Shown piece by piece: positions 43,297 through 52,079 of a DNA stretch of 64,000 nucleotides. Position 1 is the first letter of the stretch. Each line of letters begins with the position of its first letter. The notes under the pieces were generated by a model, which saw nothing but the letters and a program-made list of their open reading frames with translations, did not search any database and was not told the DNA's origin. Source of the stretch: JACVRW01 sp963728495 (GTDB lineage: Bacteria > Actinomycetota > Thermoleophilia > Solirubrobacterales > Thermoleophilaceae). The stretch spans positions 18,867 to 82,866 of the forward strand of contig CAVSKI010000004.1 in assembly GCA_963728495.1 (NCBI GenBank). Reading direction: 5' to 3'. The position numbers and the translations under genes were made by a program.

Positions 43297-45276
43297 CTAA
43301 GCCCGTCCAGCTGTGAACTCGCCACCAGGCCGACCTGATCGGACGAGACAGTCTCCCGCGTGGACGCTTCCGTTCGGGGCCGAGGCCGGGAACGCCTTGA
43401 GCAGGGCGCGCGCAATCAGGGCGCCACGGGCCGCGTATCCCTCCGAGGTGAAATGGATCCCATCTGCGATGAACCACGCGTCCTGCGCATCCGTGGCCCA
43501 GTCGTAGATGCGCATCTTCGGATACCTGGCGCAAGCCCGCAGCAGGGCGTCGTTCCACAGCTTCATGTTTCCCGCCGCGTACGGCCCGCTCGCGACGAGA
43601 GTTTTAACGTTCACCCACATCACGGGAGCGTCGCCGAGCGTCGACATCATCGTGTCAATTCGCTCGTCCAGCCCGATAGCCGACCCGACGGAGACGTTGG
43701 CCGTCTCGTTGGTGCCCAGGGCGAGCACCCAACAACCCTTGTAGCCCTTGCCCTTCCAGGAAGCCGCGACGTCGTTCGCGTTCGGCGCTCCCGCGACCGT
43801 CTCGTGGATCGAGCGGCCGCCTGAGACCTCGAGGTGCTGCGTGCGAACACCGACGCCCGCATAGCGCGCGCTTATGAGCTGCTTCCGGTTCGGCAGGTAT
43901 TCGCGTGAGACGAGTCCCTCGGAAGTGGAGTCACCGATATGGACGACTGATTTGCAGGACGTCCTCCGGGGCCCTCGTTCCGACACGGAGGAGGTGACCG
44001 TTCGCGCCAAAGCGAGCTCTCCAGGCACTTTCGACTGCCTGCTCTCGCCACCCACCCCCGCGAAGCCCGCGAGCGCCAAGACGAACACGGCTCCGGCTCC
44101 CGCCGCAGCCAGCCGACTACTCCAGGGAAAGGACTGGCGTGCTCCCCGTCCCGCCTTGACATTCGACCAGAGCGACCCCAGCGCCCCCTGGCGAATCGGG
44201 TCCTCGATGAAGCGCCAAGAGAGGGCAGCGATGCCGACGACCGCGGCCATTTGGAGGAACGCTCGCGCCGGAGCGAACCCGTGGGCGCCGGCGGGTGTCG
44301 TCAAGACGATCACCGGAAAGTGCCACAGGTAGATCCCGTAGGACCGGACGCCGATCCAACGCAGGGGGCGACAGCCGAGGGCGGGCCCAAGCCGCGACGC
44401 CGGATGCACCACGGCCGCCAGCACTAGGACTGTCGCCAACGACAGCAGCAGGAATCCGCCTCGGTAGAGAAACGGGGAGAACTCATCCAGACTGCACAGC
44501 ATCAGCACGAGGACCGTGAGGCCGATCGCGCCCGCGCGGTCGATGGTGCGCCGAGCCCCGGGCGTGATGTTCGACCGCAGCCGGCGGCTCGGCCACACCG
44601 CGGCCAGGGCGGCTCCGAGAAGGAGCTCGAACGCCCTCGTGTCGGTCCCGTAGTAGACCCGCGATGGATCGGGCCCCGGCTGGTAGAGGACAGCCATGAG
44701 CAGGGCTGACGCCAACGCCAGGCCGAGGGCCGCTCCCGCCAGCCTGACCCTCGTGCCTGTCGGGGACCTGAGCTCGGGAATGGAAGCGACGCCCAGGACC
44801 AGCAGGAACGGCCACAGGATGTAGAACTGCTCCTCGACCGATAGCGACCAGAGGTGGTTGAGCGGTCCCGGGGCCTCGAACGCCTGGAAATAAGAGACGT
44901 CGTGAAATACGAGCCACCAGTTGTTGACGTAGAGGACGGCTGTTCCGACCGCGCTGCTGAACTCTGGAGGCTGGTGAGGCCCGAGCACTGTGACCCAGGC
45001 CGTGACGACGATCAGCATCGCGAATAGCGCCGGAAGCAACCGGCGGGCCCGCGCGAGCCAGAACGCTCTCAAATGGATCCGCCCCTTCGCCAGCTGCGCC
45101 AGCAGCAGGTCGGTGATCAGATAGCCGCTGAGAGTGAAGAACACCCCCACGCCGAGCAGTCCGCCGGTCGCCCATTTGAAGTCCAGGTGATACGCAATGA
45201 CGGCAAGCACCGCGATGGCGCGCAAACCGTCGAGCCCAGGGATGTAGCGCTGATTGCGCTTTACCGGCTCAGGCAT
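43297..45276 (-). CDS. Acyltransferase 3 with C-terminal SGNH hydrolase domain (OafA-like)
   Basis: This 659-residue membrane protein has an acyltransferase 3 domain (about residues 10-380, ten helices) with YIPGLDGLRAIAVLAV, the catalytic His in AYHLD, RARRLLPA and NHLWSLSVEEQFYILWP. A further helix leads to an outer SGNH domain with HIGDST (Ser450) and DGIHFT (Asp605, His608). Such fusions acetylate extracellular polysaccharide or peptidoglycan. No other polysaccharide genes are adjacent. A dyad lies 77 to 119 bases before its start. Confidence 0.93.
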   Translation of the reverse strand: MPEPVKRNQRYIPGLDGLRAIAVLAVIAYHLDFKWATGGLLGVGVFFTLSGYLITDLLLAQLAKGRIHLRAFWLARARRLLPALFAMLIVVTAWVTVLGPHQPPEFSSAVGTAVLYVNNWWLVFHDVSYFQAFEAPGPLNHLWSLSVEEQFYILWPFLLVLGVASIPELRSPTGTRVRLAGAALGLALASALLMAVLYQPGPDPSRVYYGTDTRAFELLLGAALAAVWPSRRLRSNITPGARRTIDRAGAIGLTVLVLMLCSLDEFSPFLYRGGFLLLSLATVLVLAAVVHPASRLGPALGCRPLRWIGVRSYGIYLWHFPVIVLTTPAGAHGFAPARAFLQMAAVVGIAALSWRFIEDPIRQGALGSLWSNVKAGRGARQSFPWSSRLAAAGAGAVFVLALAGFAGVGGESRQSKVPGELALARTVTSSVSERGPRRTSCKSVVHIGDSTSEGLVSREYLPNRKQLISARYAGVGVRTQHLEVSGGRSIHETVAGAPNANDVAASWKGKGYKGCWVLALGTNETANVSVGSAIGLDERIDTMMSTLGDAPVMWVNVKTLVASGPYAAGNMKLWNDALLRACARYPKMRIYDWATDAQDAWFIADGIHFTSEGYAARGALIARALLKAFPASAPNGSVHAGDCLVRSGRPGGEFTAGRA

Positions 45277-45352
45277 CGAGCCGACCGAGGGGTGTCACAT
45301 GACGGGGCCATTGGCGCGTCCGCACGTGATTCCACGAGGGACACGAGATCCC

Positions 45353-45395
45353 TTGCACGGGAATTGCGCAGCACAGGGCCTGCGATCCCGTGCAA
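45353..45395. promoter_or_regulatory. 10-base inverted repeat before the acyltransferase gene
   Basis: TTGCACGGGA (45353-45362) and TCCCGTGCAA (45386-45395) are perfect inverse arms 23 bases apart, with arm centres 33 bases (about three helix turns) apart. They lie 77-119 bases before the minus-strand acyltransferase start and just after the M20 peptidase stop. There is no T run. A dimer-binding operator pair or an mRNA hairpin are both possible. Confidence 0.4.
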
Positions 45396-45418
45396 TGACC
45401 CGCCCTATGCCATAGGGA

Positions 45419-46630
45419 TCAGTGCGACACGTGGTGCGCAAAGAGGGCGTAGACGGCGGCGCAGCGGCGCATGGCGGCCTCGTCGATGTACTCGTCGGGT
45501 CCGTGGGAGATGTCCAGGCGACCTCCGCCATAGGCAAAGGCCGGGAGGCCGAGCTGTGAGTACCAGCGCGTGTCGAGCACTCCGGGGCACATCTGGAAGG
45601 TCGGTGCGGCTCCTTCCACGGCGTCGATGCATTGGGCCAGCGTCCGGGCGAAGGGGTGGTTCTGATCGGTACTCCCGGAGGGCTGCTTCTGCAGCACGTC
45701 GATGTCGACCTTGGCGCCGGCAGCGTCGGCGGCCTCGTTGATCATCCCGGTCAGGCGTGCGAGCTCGTGCTCCAGCTCTTCCTCCGGATTGAAGCGACGA
45801 TCGATCGAGAACCACGCCGATCCTGGAACGGCGTTGAAGCCGGCGCCCGCACCGGCCTGTCCACCGACCACGAGCATGGAGCCCGCGGCCTCCTCGCTTT
45901 CGACCGGGAAGCTCGTTCGTTGGTCGAGCAGCTGGTGGGACAGTGTGGTCAGCGGCTCGGCGATGCGGATCATGTGCTCGAACGCGTTCACACCCTCGTG
46001 GACGTAGCCGACGTGCGCTTCGCGGCCGGCCGTCTCGACTCGGAGGGTGATCGCGCCACGGCACGCGTGCCAGATCACGCCACCGGTCGGCTCGGCGGTG
46101 AGCATCGCCAGCGCCTCGGGGTCGATCAGGTCGGCCTCGCGAAGGTATCCCGAGCCGGCCACGCTGCCGGTCTCTTCGTCGCAGACGAAATGCAGCACGA
46201 TCTGACGGTCTTCGAGCAGGCCGAGCTCCCGCGCCGCGAGGGCTCCGTAGAGCATGCTGACCAGCCCGCCCTTCATGTCGGCGCTGCCGCGCCCGGATAT
46301 TCTGCCGTTGCGGCGGAGCGGGCGAAACTGCGCCGGATCCTGTGCCGGGACAACGTCGAAGTGGCCGTGGAAGTAGATCGTGCGTGGACCGTCGCCGACG
46401 TTGCACCGAACGATGCACGGCTCCTCGAGGTCACGGCTCGCGGCGAGCTCGATCAGCTCGGGCGACAGGCCCAGCTTCTCCATCGAGTCGCGCAGGACAC
46501 GGCCGCAGCGGCCGAGCTGACGGCCGGGCGGATTCTCCGTGTTGATGGCCACCAGCTGATGCAGGAGGGCGGCCATCTCGTCCGTCCGCGGCTCCAGCCA
46601 AGCCTGCACTTCGGCGCTGTGATCCGTCAC
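45419..46630 (-). CDS. M20-family metallopeptidase (ArgE/DapE/CPG2-like)
   Basis: This 403-residue protein has the metal and catalytic motifs GHFDVVP, SGRGSADMKGG (bridging Asp), CDEETGS (catalytic Glu, ligand Glu) and a late SHGPDE ligand. A dimerisation insert with GREAHVGYVHEGVNA lies between. The family removes acyl groups or cleaves dipeptides. Whether it deacetylates ornithine or is a peptidase cannot be told, and the ArgJ route in this genome makes an ArgE role unnecessary. It diverges from the TrxR-fold gene. Confidence 0.9.
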   Translation of the reverse strand: MTDHSAEVQAWLEPRTDEMAALLHQLVAINTENPPGRQLGRCGRVLRDSMEKLGLSPELIELAASRDLEEPCIVRCNVGDGPRTIYFHGHFDVVPAQDPAQFRPLRRNGRISGRGSADMKGGLVSMLYGALAARELGLLEDRQIVLHFVCDEETGSVAGSGYLREADLIDPEALAMLTAEPTGGVIWHACRGAITLRVETAGREAHVGYVHEGVNAFEHMIRIAEPLTTLSHQLLDQRTSFPVESEEAAGSMLVVGGQAGAGAGFNAVPGSAWFSIDRRFNPEEELEHELARLTGMINEAADAAGAKVDIDVLQKQPSGSTDQNHPFARTLAQCIDAVEGAAPTFQMCPGVLDTRWYSQLGLPAFAYGGGRLDISHGPDEYIDEAAMRRCAAVYALFAHHVSH

Positions 46631-46709
46631 TCACCCTCCCTCTCGTCGGTCGCCCATTCCATCATCGCGCGACGGAAGCACGTGGCGCCTTGTAACCATC
46701 AGCCTCTAG

Positions 46710-48050
46710 ATGAGTTCGACCAGGCGTTACCCGGTTACCCTGTTTGGCCGTCGCGGCCAAGCGGCAGGCGAGACTGCGCGCGACTTCCTGGAACGCAATG
46801 AGGTTCCGCTCCGCTGGGTTGACCTCGACCTAGATCCCCTGGCGAAGCTTCTCTCGGATGGGCAGATAGAAACCGCGACCCAGCCGATCGCAATGTTCGC
46901 CGACGGCAGCCGGCTCGAAGCTCCGCCGAACTACGTCGAGCCGACGCCGGGACGACTCGACCCCGCCCGCGCCGATGACTATCTCGCATCCTCCCTGTGG
47001 CGCACCGAGCTGGCGAGCCGCGCCGGTCTCCCCACCCGCCCCCGCAACGAGGACTACGACCTGATGGTCCTTGGTGCCGGGCCGGCGGGGCTGACAGCCG
47101 CCGTCTACGCCGCCTCGGAAGGACAGCGAACACTCGTCGTCGAGTTTCATGCCCCGGGCGGTCAGGCGGGCACGAGTTCCCGGATCGAGAACTATCCCGG
47201 CTTCCCCGACGGAGTCAGCGGCGTCGAGTTGGCCGACAGCGCCCACCGCCAGGCACAGCGGCTGGGAGCGGAGTTCTTGATCGGGGTTCTGGTGGTTCAC
47301 GCCCGCCCGCAGGCAGATGGAAGCATCGAGGTCGAGTTGTCGAGCGGCTCGACCATCCGGGTGCGCAGCGGCCTGATCGCAACCGGCGTCGCCTACCGGC
47401 GCCTCGACGTCCCGAGTATCGAGCAGCTGATCGGACGAGGCGTGAGGTACGGCAGCCCATCAGGCGAGGCGGTGGGCTTCGCGGGGCGCCAGGTCGCGGT
47501 CGTCGGTGGAGCGAACTCGGCCGGACAGGCGGCGCTTCACCTCGCCGGCCACGCCGCCCAATTGACGTTGTTGGTGCGAGGCGACTCCCTGGACCGCGGC
47601 ATGTCGCGCTATCTGGTCGACAGGATCGAGCGCCACGATCGGATCGCGGTGCAGACAGATACAGAAGTGGTTGGCGCCGGCGGGCGTGACTGGTTGGAGA
47701 GCGTGACGATCGACGGACCAGAGGGCCGGCAGACCCTCCCGACCGACGCCCTGTTCGTCCTGATCGGGGCCGAGCCGCTGACCGCCGGCGTCGAGGACTG
47801 GCTTCGCCGCGACGACCGGGGCTACTTCATGACCGGCGCGGATCTCCTCCAGAGCTCAGACCGATCGTGGTGGCCGCTCCAGCGGGATCCGCTGTTCCTG
47901 GAGTCAAATCAGCCCGGGCTGTTCATCGCCGGCGATGTGCGCCACGGCTCGATCAAGCGCGTCGCCTCCGCGGTGGGCGAGGGTGCCATGGCCGCCTCCT
48001 TGATCCATTCGTACCTCGATGCGCTGAACGCGAGCACGGGGCGCGCTTAG
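46710..48050 (+). CDS. Thioredoxin-reductase-fold flavoprotein without cysteines, with glutaredoxin-like N-terminal domain
   Basis: This 446-residue protein has a glutaredoxin/thioredoxin-like domain first (residues about 5-75, YPVTLFGRRGQAAGETARDFL). A TrxR-type module follows with FAD loop LGAGPAGLTAAVYAASEG, PGGQAG, ENYPGFP, ATG and a second loop VVGGANSAGQAA. The CxxC is missing from both domains: the reductase has YGSPSGEA at the site and the first domain has GRRGQAA. No cysteine occurs anywhere in the protein. It therefore cannot be a classical disulfide reductase. NAD(P)H-flavin or ferredoxin-NADP reductase-like activity is possible. Confidence 0.88.
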   Translation: MSSTRRYPVTLFGRRGQAAGETARDFLERNEVPLRWVDLDLDPLAKLLSDGQIETATQPIAMFADGSRLEAPPNYVEPTPGRLDPARADDYLASSLWRTELASRAGLPTRPRNEDYDLMVLGAGPAGLTAAVYAASEGQRTLVVEFHAPGGQAGTSSRIENYPGFPDGVSGVELADSAHRQAQRLGAEFLIGVLVVHARPQADGSIEVELSSGSTIRVRSGLIATGVAYRRLDVPSIEQLIGRGVRYGSPSGEAVGFAGRQVAVVGGANSAGQAALHLAGHAAQLTLLVRGDSLDRGMSRYLVDRIERHDRIAVQTDTEVVGAGGRDWLESVTIDGPEGRQTLPTDALFVLIGAEPLTAGVEDWLRRDDRGYFMTGADLLQSSDRSWWPLQRDPLFLESNQPGLFIAGDVRHGSIKRVASAVGEGAMAASLIHSYLDALNASTGRA

Positions 48051-48712
48051 TCCGCATGGGTCGCCGGCGGCACCTCCCGCTGACCTAGAGAGAACGGGGG
48101 GTATCGGTCCGTGACCAGGATGAGGGCATAGCCGACCACGCGGTTGTGCCAGCGGATCACTCCTTCGACGAAGTCGAAGATGCCACGCGGGTAGCGGCCC
48201 GTGAAGAGGATCGCGAACCAGGCGCCGATCACCAGGACGATCAGCGCCAGGTAGAGGAACAGCAGCACGATGTAGTGCGGGATCGCGAGCAGCCATTTGA
48301 CCAGCGGGAGCCAGCGGTTGAGGTCGCGTTTGGCGTCGGGGTAGGGGAAGTCGAGACGCACCCACTGCTGCTCGTCGGTCGAGGGGTAGCGGTCGTCCAT
48401 CAGCGCGAGGTAGGTGCCCACTCGGTTGGTGAACCGCAGCAGCTCCAGGTTCCAGTCGAACCACCAGCGCGGGTACTTCTCACGGAAGAGGATCATCAGC
48501 AGCGGTGGGAGGAACAACAGCCCCACGCCGCCGATGACAATCGTTGGAGCGTCACCGGCCTCGTCGTAGCCGCCGCCGCTCGCGTAGCCGCCGATGCTCC
48601 CCATCACGATCGCGATCGGGATCACCGTGAAGATCCGCAAGGCGGTGGTCAGGCGGTCTAGGGGGCGGTCGGGGTAGTCGACCGAGAACCGAACTGGATG
48701 CTCCTCGTTCAT
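48047..48712 (-). CDS. DUF4389 membrane protein
   Basis: This 221-residue protein has an N-terminal hydrophobic half (ALRIFTVIPIAIVM, GGVGLLFLPPLLMIL, FREKYPRWWFDWNLELLRF) and a C-terminal DUF4389 unit (YPDAKRDLNRWLPLVKWLLAIPHYIVL, FTGRYPRGIFDFVEG, TDRYPPFSL). It is related to 42034-42642, and the two DUF4389 proteins are 6 kb apart. AAAGGAG lies before ATG 48712. Its 3' end overlaps the TrxR-fold gene by 4 bases. Confidence 0.9.
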   Translation of the reverse strand: MNEEHPVRFSVDYPDRPLDRLTTALRIFTVIPIAIVMGSIGGYASGGGYDEAGDAPTIVIGGVGLLFLPPLLMILFREKYPRWWFDWNLELLRFTNRVGTYLALMDDRYPSTDEQQWVRLDFPYPDAKRDLNRWLPLVKWLLAIPHYIVLLFLYLALIVLVIGAWFAILFTGRYPRGIFDFVEGVIRWHNRVVGYALILVTDRYPPFSLGQREVPPATHAD

Positions 48713-48771
48713 GTGGCGCTCCTTTGACTTGTGCCTCGGGACGTTCCACCTGCTTGTAGCATGGCTTCGGC

Positions 48772-50533
48772 GTGCCGAGCCGAGAGGGATGCAACCGACA
48801 CCTGGCGGGTTGTATCGCCCTTTGCCTCAGCGCGGCGCTCGCCTTCGCCGCCACCGACGGCGCCGTCGCGTTTCCGGGCCCGGCCTCGTCACGCGATAAC
48901 TCGCGCGCCAGTCCAGTCCCGACGCGCGTCTCGAACCCACCCAAGCGCCGAGTCTTCGTGCTCGGGCTGCGCCAGCGGGGCAAGCCGCGGCAGTTCGCGA
49001 GCCGGGTCTCGAACCCATCCTCTCCGCGGTACCGCCGGTTTCTCTCGTTGCGCCAGTATCGGAAACGGTTCTCGCCCAGCAGGGCCGACCGCCGCCGCGT
49101 CCGGCGCTACCTCGCCTCCCGGAGTGGCGTCCGAAAGGTGGAGCTGAGCTCGGACAGGTCGCTGTTCCTCGCGGTACTGACCCCGGGGGCGGGGCGGCGG
49201 ATCTTCTGCGTTGCGGGCGCCGAGGCACCTACCCGGGGCATCTGCACGCCACGCGCGCTGCGCGGAAGGGTCCGCCTGATCTCGGCCGGGGAGGTCTACG
49301 AGCTCGGCGCCAACTCGAGCCCGGGCGGTGGCGGCGCCCCTCGAGGATGCAAGGGCGCGAGCGCGACGGGCGCCTTCACTCCGAACCAGCTGTCCACCGC
49401 TTACGGAGTCGACCAGTTGCGCTCCCGCGGCCTCGATGGCTCCGGGGTTCGCGTGGCGACGTTGAGCTCGCAGGAGGTCGACGCGGCCGGCTTCAAGACC
49501 TGGGCGAAGTGCTTCGGACTCGCAACTCCCTCGGTGCAGCAGTTCGCGATGCCGGGGGCGAGCCTCGATACCGCAACCGCCCCCGAGGAGACCGTGCTCG
49601 ATGTCGAGGCGCTCGCCTCGCTCGCGCCCGGCCTCCAGCGAATCACGCCGATCTTCGTGCCGCTCGACCAGAGCTTCAGCAACTCCTTCCTGCTGTTCAT
49701 GTTCGGCGCGCTCGACCCGTCGCGCCACGGCGGGAGGTTGCCGCACATCCTCTCGATCAGCGACGGCGTGTGCGAGAGCCGCTTCACCACAGACCAGCTG
49801 CGACTCGGCCGCCGGCTGCTGGCGCAGGCGGCCGCGCTGGGGATCACCACATTGGCGGCATCGGGGGACCTGGGCTTCCAGGGCTGCTTCATCAACAAGC
49901 CGGGAGCGCTGTTCCCGAGCAGCTCACCCTTCACAACCAGCGTGGGCGGGACCGACCTGACCCTGGCCGCCGGTAACGAGATCGCGGACCAGGTCGTCTG
50001 GTCCACCTTTGCGACCCAACCCTCTCAGGGCGTCGGCAGCGGCGGCGGTCCCAGCAAGGCCTGGCGCCGACCGAGCTTCCAGCAGGCTCCGGGCATCGGA
50101 CCGCTGCTTCAACCGGGTAAGCCCACGCGGCTCAGCCCTGACGTGGCCGCGATGGCGTCGTTCATACCCGGCCTCGCCGTTTTCGACAAGGACGGTGGCG
50201 GCTGGGGGATCGGCGGCGGCACCAGCGCCGCGACACCACTCACGGCCGCGATCGTGGCGCTGGTTCTGGAGCAGGAGAGAAAGGCCGGTCGCCCGCGCCT
50301 GGGCTCGCTGCCGCCGCTTCTCTACGAGCTCGGCGCGCGGAGCCGACTACAACTCGATCTTCTTCGACATCACGAGCGGAACGAGCTCGCGACGGCCCAA
50401 CTCGACGGTGGGGCAGAGCCTGGCCGGCGGTGCCGCCCAGCCGGGCTACGACCTCGCAACCGGACTTGGCTCACTGAAGGCCACGGCGTTCGCCGATGCC
50501 GTGGCGTCGCGGCACGCACCACCCACGCCGTGA
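48772..50533 (+). pseudogene. Sedolisin-type (S53) serine-carboxyl peptidase, one frameshift
   Basis: The S53 preproprotein would be about 586 residues. It has a signal peptide (residues 10-33), a pro-kumamolisin activation domain (SNPSSPRYRRFLSLRQYRKRF), then catalytic Glu and Asp in APEETVLDVEALASLAPG, oxyanion Asp in AASGDLG, and nucleophile Ser in GGGTSAATPL. Near 50341 the frame shifts, and after LYELGAR it resumes ADYNSIFFDITSGTSS and GYDLATGLGSL (the calcium site region), ending at TGA 50531. One extra base restores it. It would act outside the cell at acid pH. GTG start at 48772. Confidence 0.85.
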
Positions 50534-50826
50534 AGTACATGGTCATCGAGCGATTCAGGCGAGGCGCCGCGCCCGTGTACGAGCGGGCCGCGGACAAAGG
50601 TCGGATGCTGCCCGAGGGACTCAGCTACGTGGACAGCTGGGTAGACGAGCGCCTGCATCGGTGCTTCCAGCTCATGGAAGCCGACGACGCCGGACTCTTC
50701 GACCAGTGGACAGCTCGCTGGAATGACCTGGTCGAGTTCGACATCGTTCCCGTAATTGACTCCCGCGAAGCCGGCACCCGCGCATTCACCAAGGCCGGCG
50801 ATCCGGAGCAACGGGATCAGGTCTGA
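50530..50826 (+). CDS. DUF3303-like protein
   Basis: This 98-residue protein starts at GTG 50530 (MKYMVIERFRRGAAPVYERAA), overlapping the peptidase stop in a GTGA quartet. It has GRMLPEGLSYVDSWVDE, CFQLMEADD and WNDLVEFDIVPVI, the DUF3303 family pattern of small monomer-barrel-like proteins of unknown function. It reads on in the frame of the first part of the peptidase gene and could be mistaken for its C terminus. The ATG at 50539 is the alternative start. Confidence 0.88.
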   Translation: MKYMVIERFRRGAAPVYERAADKGRMLPEGLSYVDSWVDERLHRCFQLMEADDAGLFDQWTARWNDLVEFDIVPVIDSREAGTRAFTKAGDPEQRDQV

Positions 50827-50842
50827 GCCACGCGCCGTGCGG

Positions 50843-52024
50843 TTATGCGGCCAGGGCTCGGCGTTCGGCTAGCGCCGAGATTGCGTTTGCGGCTTGCTCG
50901 ACCGGTGGCAGGGTCTGGATCTCGTCGGCGATTGCGCGCGCTCGGTCGCGGTAGCGATCCCCGCTCAACAGCTCGCGCGCCGCTTGCTCGAGCCGGGGGA
51001 GGGACGCAGGTTCGTCGTTGAGCCCGATGGCGGCGCCGAGCTCGGCCACGCGGCGCGCGTTGAAGGGCTGATCGGCGAACAGCGGCACGAGGACCATTGG
51101 GACGCCGGCGGCCAGCGCGGTGAGCGTCGAGCCCGCACCGGCGTGTCCGACCATGACTGCGGTGTGCGGCATCAGCTCGGCCTGAGAGACCCAGCGCTCG
51201 ACGCGCACCGCGGGCGGCAGCGGGCCCAGTTCGGCGGGATCGCGCTGGTCGCCGATCGTGACCAGCACGCGCGCCCCAGTGGTCTGCAGGGCCTCCACGG
51301 CGGTGCGGTAGAGGCCGGGGAAGTAGTCCCGCTCGGGCGAGGGAACCTCTGTGCCGAACGACAGGTAGACCAGCGGTGCAGCCGGGTCGCCCCACCCATC
51401 AGGCGCTGAACGGGCAAGGCCGGCGGGAGCTTGACGAAAACGCCGGACCCGCTCGGTCTCGGGCGAGCGGGGGCCGTCCAGCGAACCGGGCGCCATGGTG
51501 AGACACAGTGATCGGGCGGCATGGCCGGCCAGGCCGGGGGCGACTCCGACGGTGTCGCCAAGCTCGTCCAGCGCCGGGCCCGCGAGCGCCAGGATCTGGC
51601 TTTCGAGCTGGGTCGAGAGGCCAATGCCCACCCGGGCCTGGCGAACACCGAGGCGCTGCGCGGCAGCCAGCGACGAGAACTCGGCGCTCTCGCGTACCAC
51701 CACGTCAGGCCGCCACTCCTCGATCACCGCCAGCATGTCCTCCAGCGCCGCGCCCGCGTACAAACGGATGTAGAGCTCCGTCAGAGCGCGCCCCATCGCC
51801 TGCGTGGCAGACAGGCCCGTCTGGCCGGCCCGAAACCGGGCGAGCTCGTCGTGGTCCGGCTCGGGGAGCGCCCTAAATGGGAGGCCCGCCCGCTGCGCCG
51901 CCGGCGCCGCGCCGGCCTGACCCGCCACCAAAACCTCGTGGCCGGCCCGGAGACACGCCTCAGCGAAGGGCACCAGCGGGCGAAAGTGACCCGCGTTCGC
52001 AGTGGTGGCAAAAAGGACACGCAC
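50843..52024 (-). CDS. Glycosyltransferase, MGT/UGT type (GT1)
   Basis: This 393-residue GT-B fold enzyme has FATTANAGHFRPLVPFAEACLRAGHEV at the start. The nucleotide-sugar site is VGHAGAGSTLTALAAGVPMVLVPLFADQPFNARRVAELGA, with the family His and DQ. It transfers a sugar to a small lipophilic acceptor such as a natural product or lipid. No biosynthetic cluster is near. GTG 52024 was chosen because it gives the family N terminus. A longer form to 52066 adds a hydrophobic leader. Confidence 0.93.
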   Translation of the reverse strand: MRVLFATTANAGHFRPLVPFAEACLRAGHEVLVAGQAGAAPAAQRAGLPFRALPEPDHDELARFRAGQTGLSATQAMGRALTELYIRLYAGAALEDMLAVIEEWRPDVVVRESAEFSSLAAAQRLGVRQARVGIGLSTQLESQILALAGPALDELGDTVGVAPGLAGHAARSLCLTMAPGSLDGPRSPETERVRRFRQAPAGLARSAPDGWGDPAAPLVYLSFGTEVPSPERDYFPGLYRTAVEALQTTGARVLVTIGDQRDPAELGPLPPAVRVERWVSQAELMPHTAVMVGHAGAGSTLTALAAGVPMVLVPLFADQPFNARRVAELGAAIGLNDEPASLPRLEQAARELLSGDRYRDRARAIADEIQTLPPVEQAANAISALAERRALAA

Positions 52025-52079
52025 GGCCAGCCACGCTAGAAGGACACCAACGCCGCCGAGTGACATGCATCACAGTGCG

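Noticed and set aside
50534..50826. C-terminal domain of the sedolisin peptidase
   Set aside because: The peptidase ends at 50533 in the restored frame. The rest is a separate DUF3303-like gene with its own GTG.
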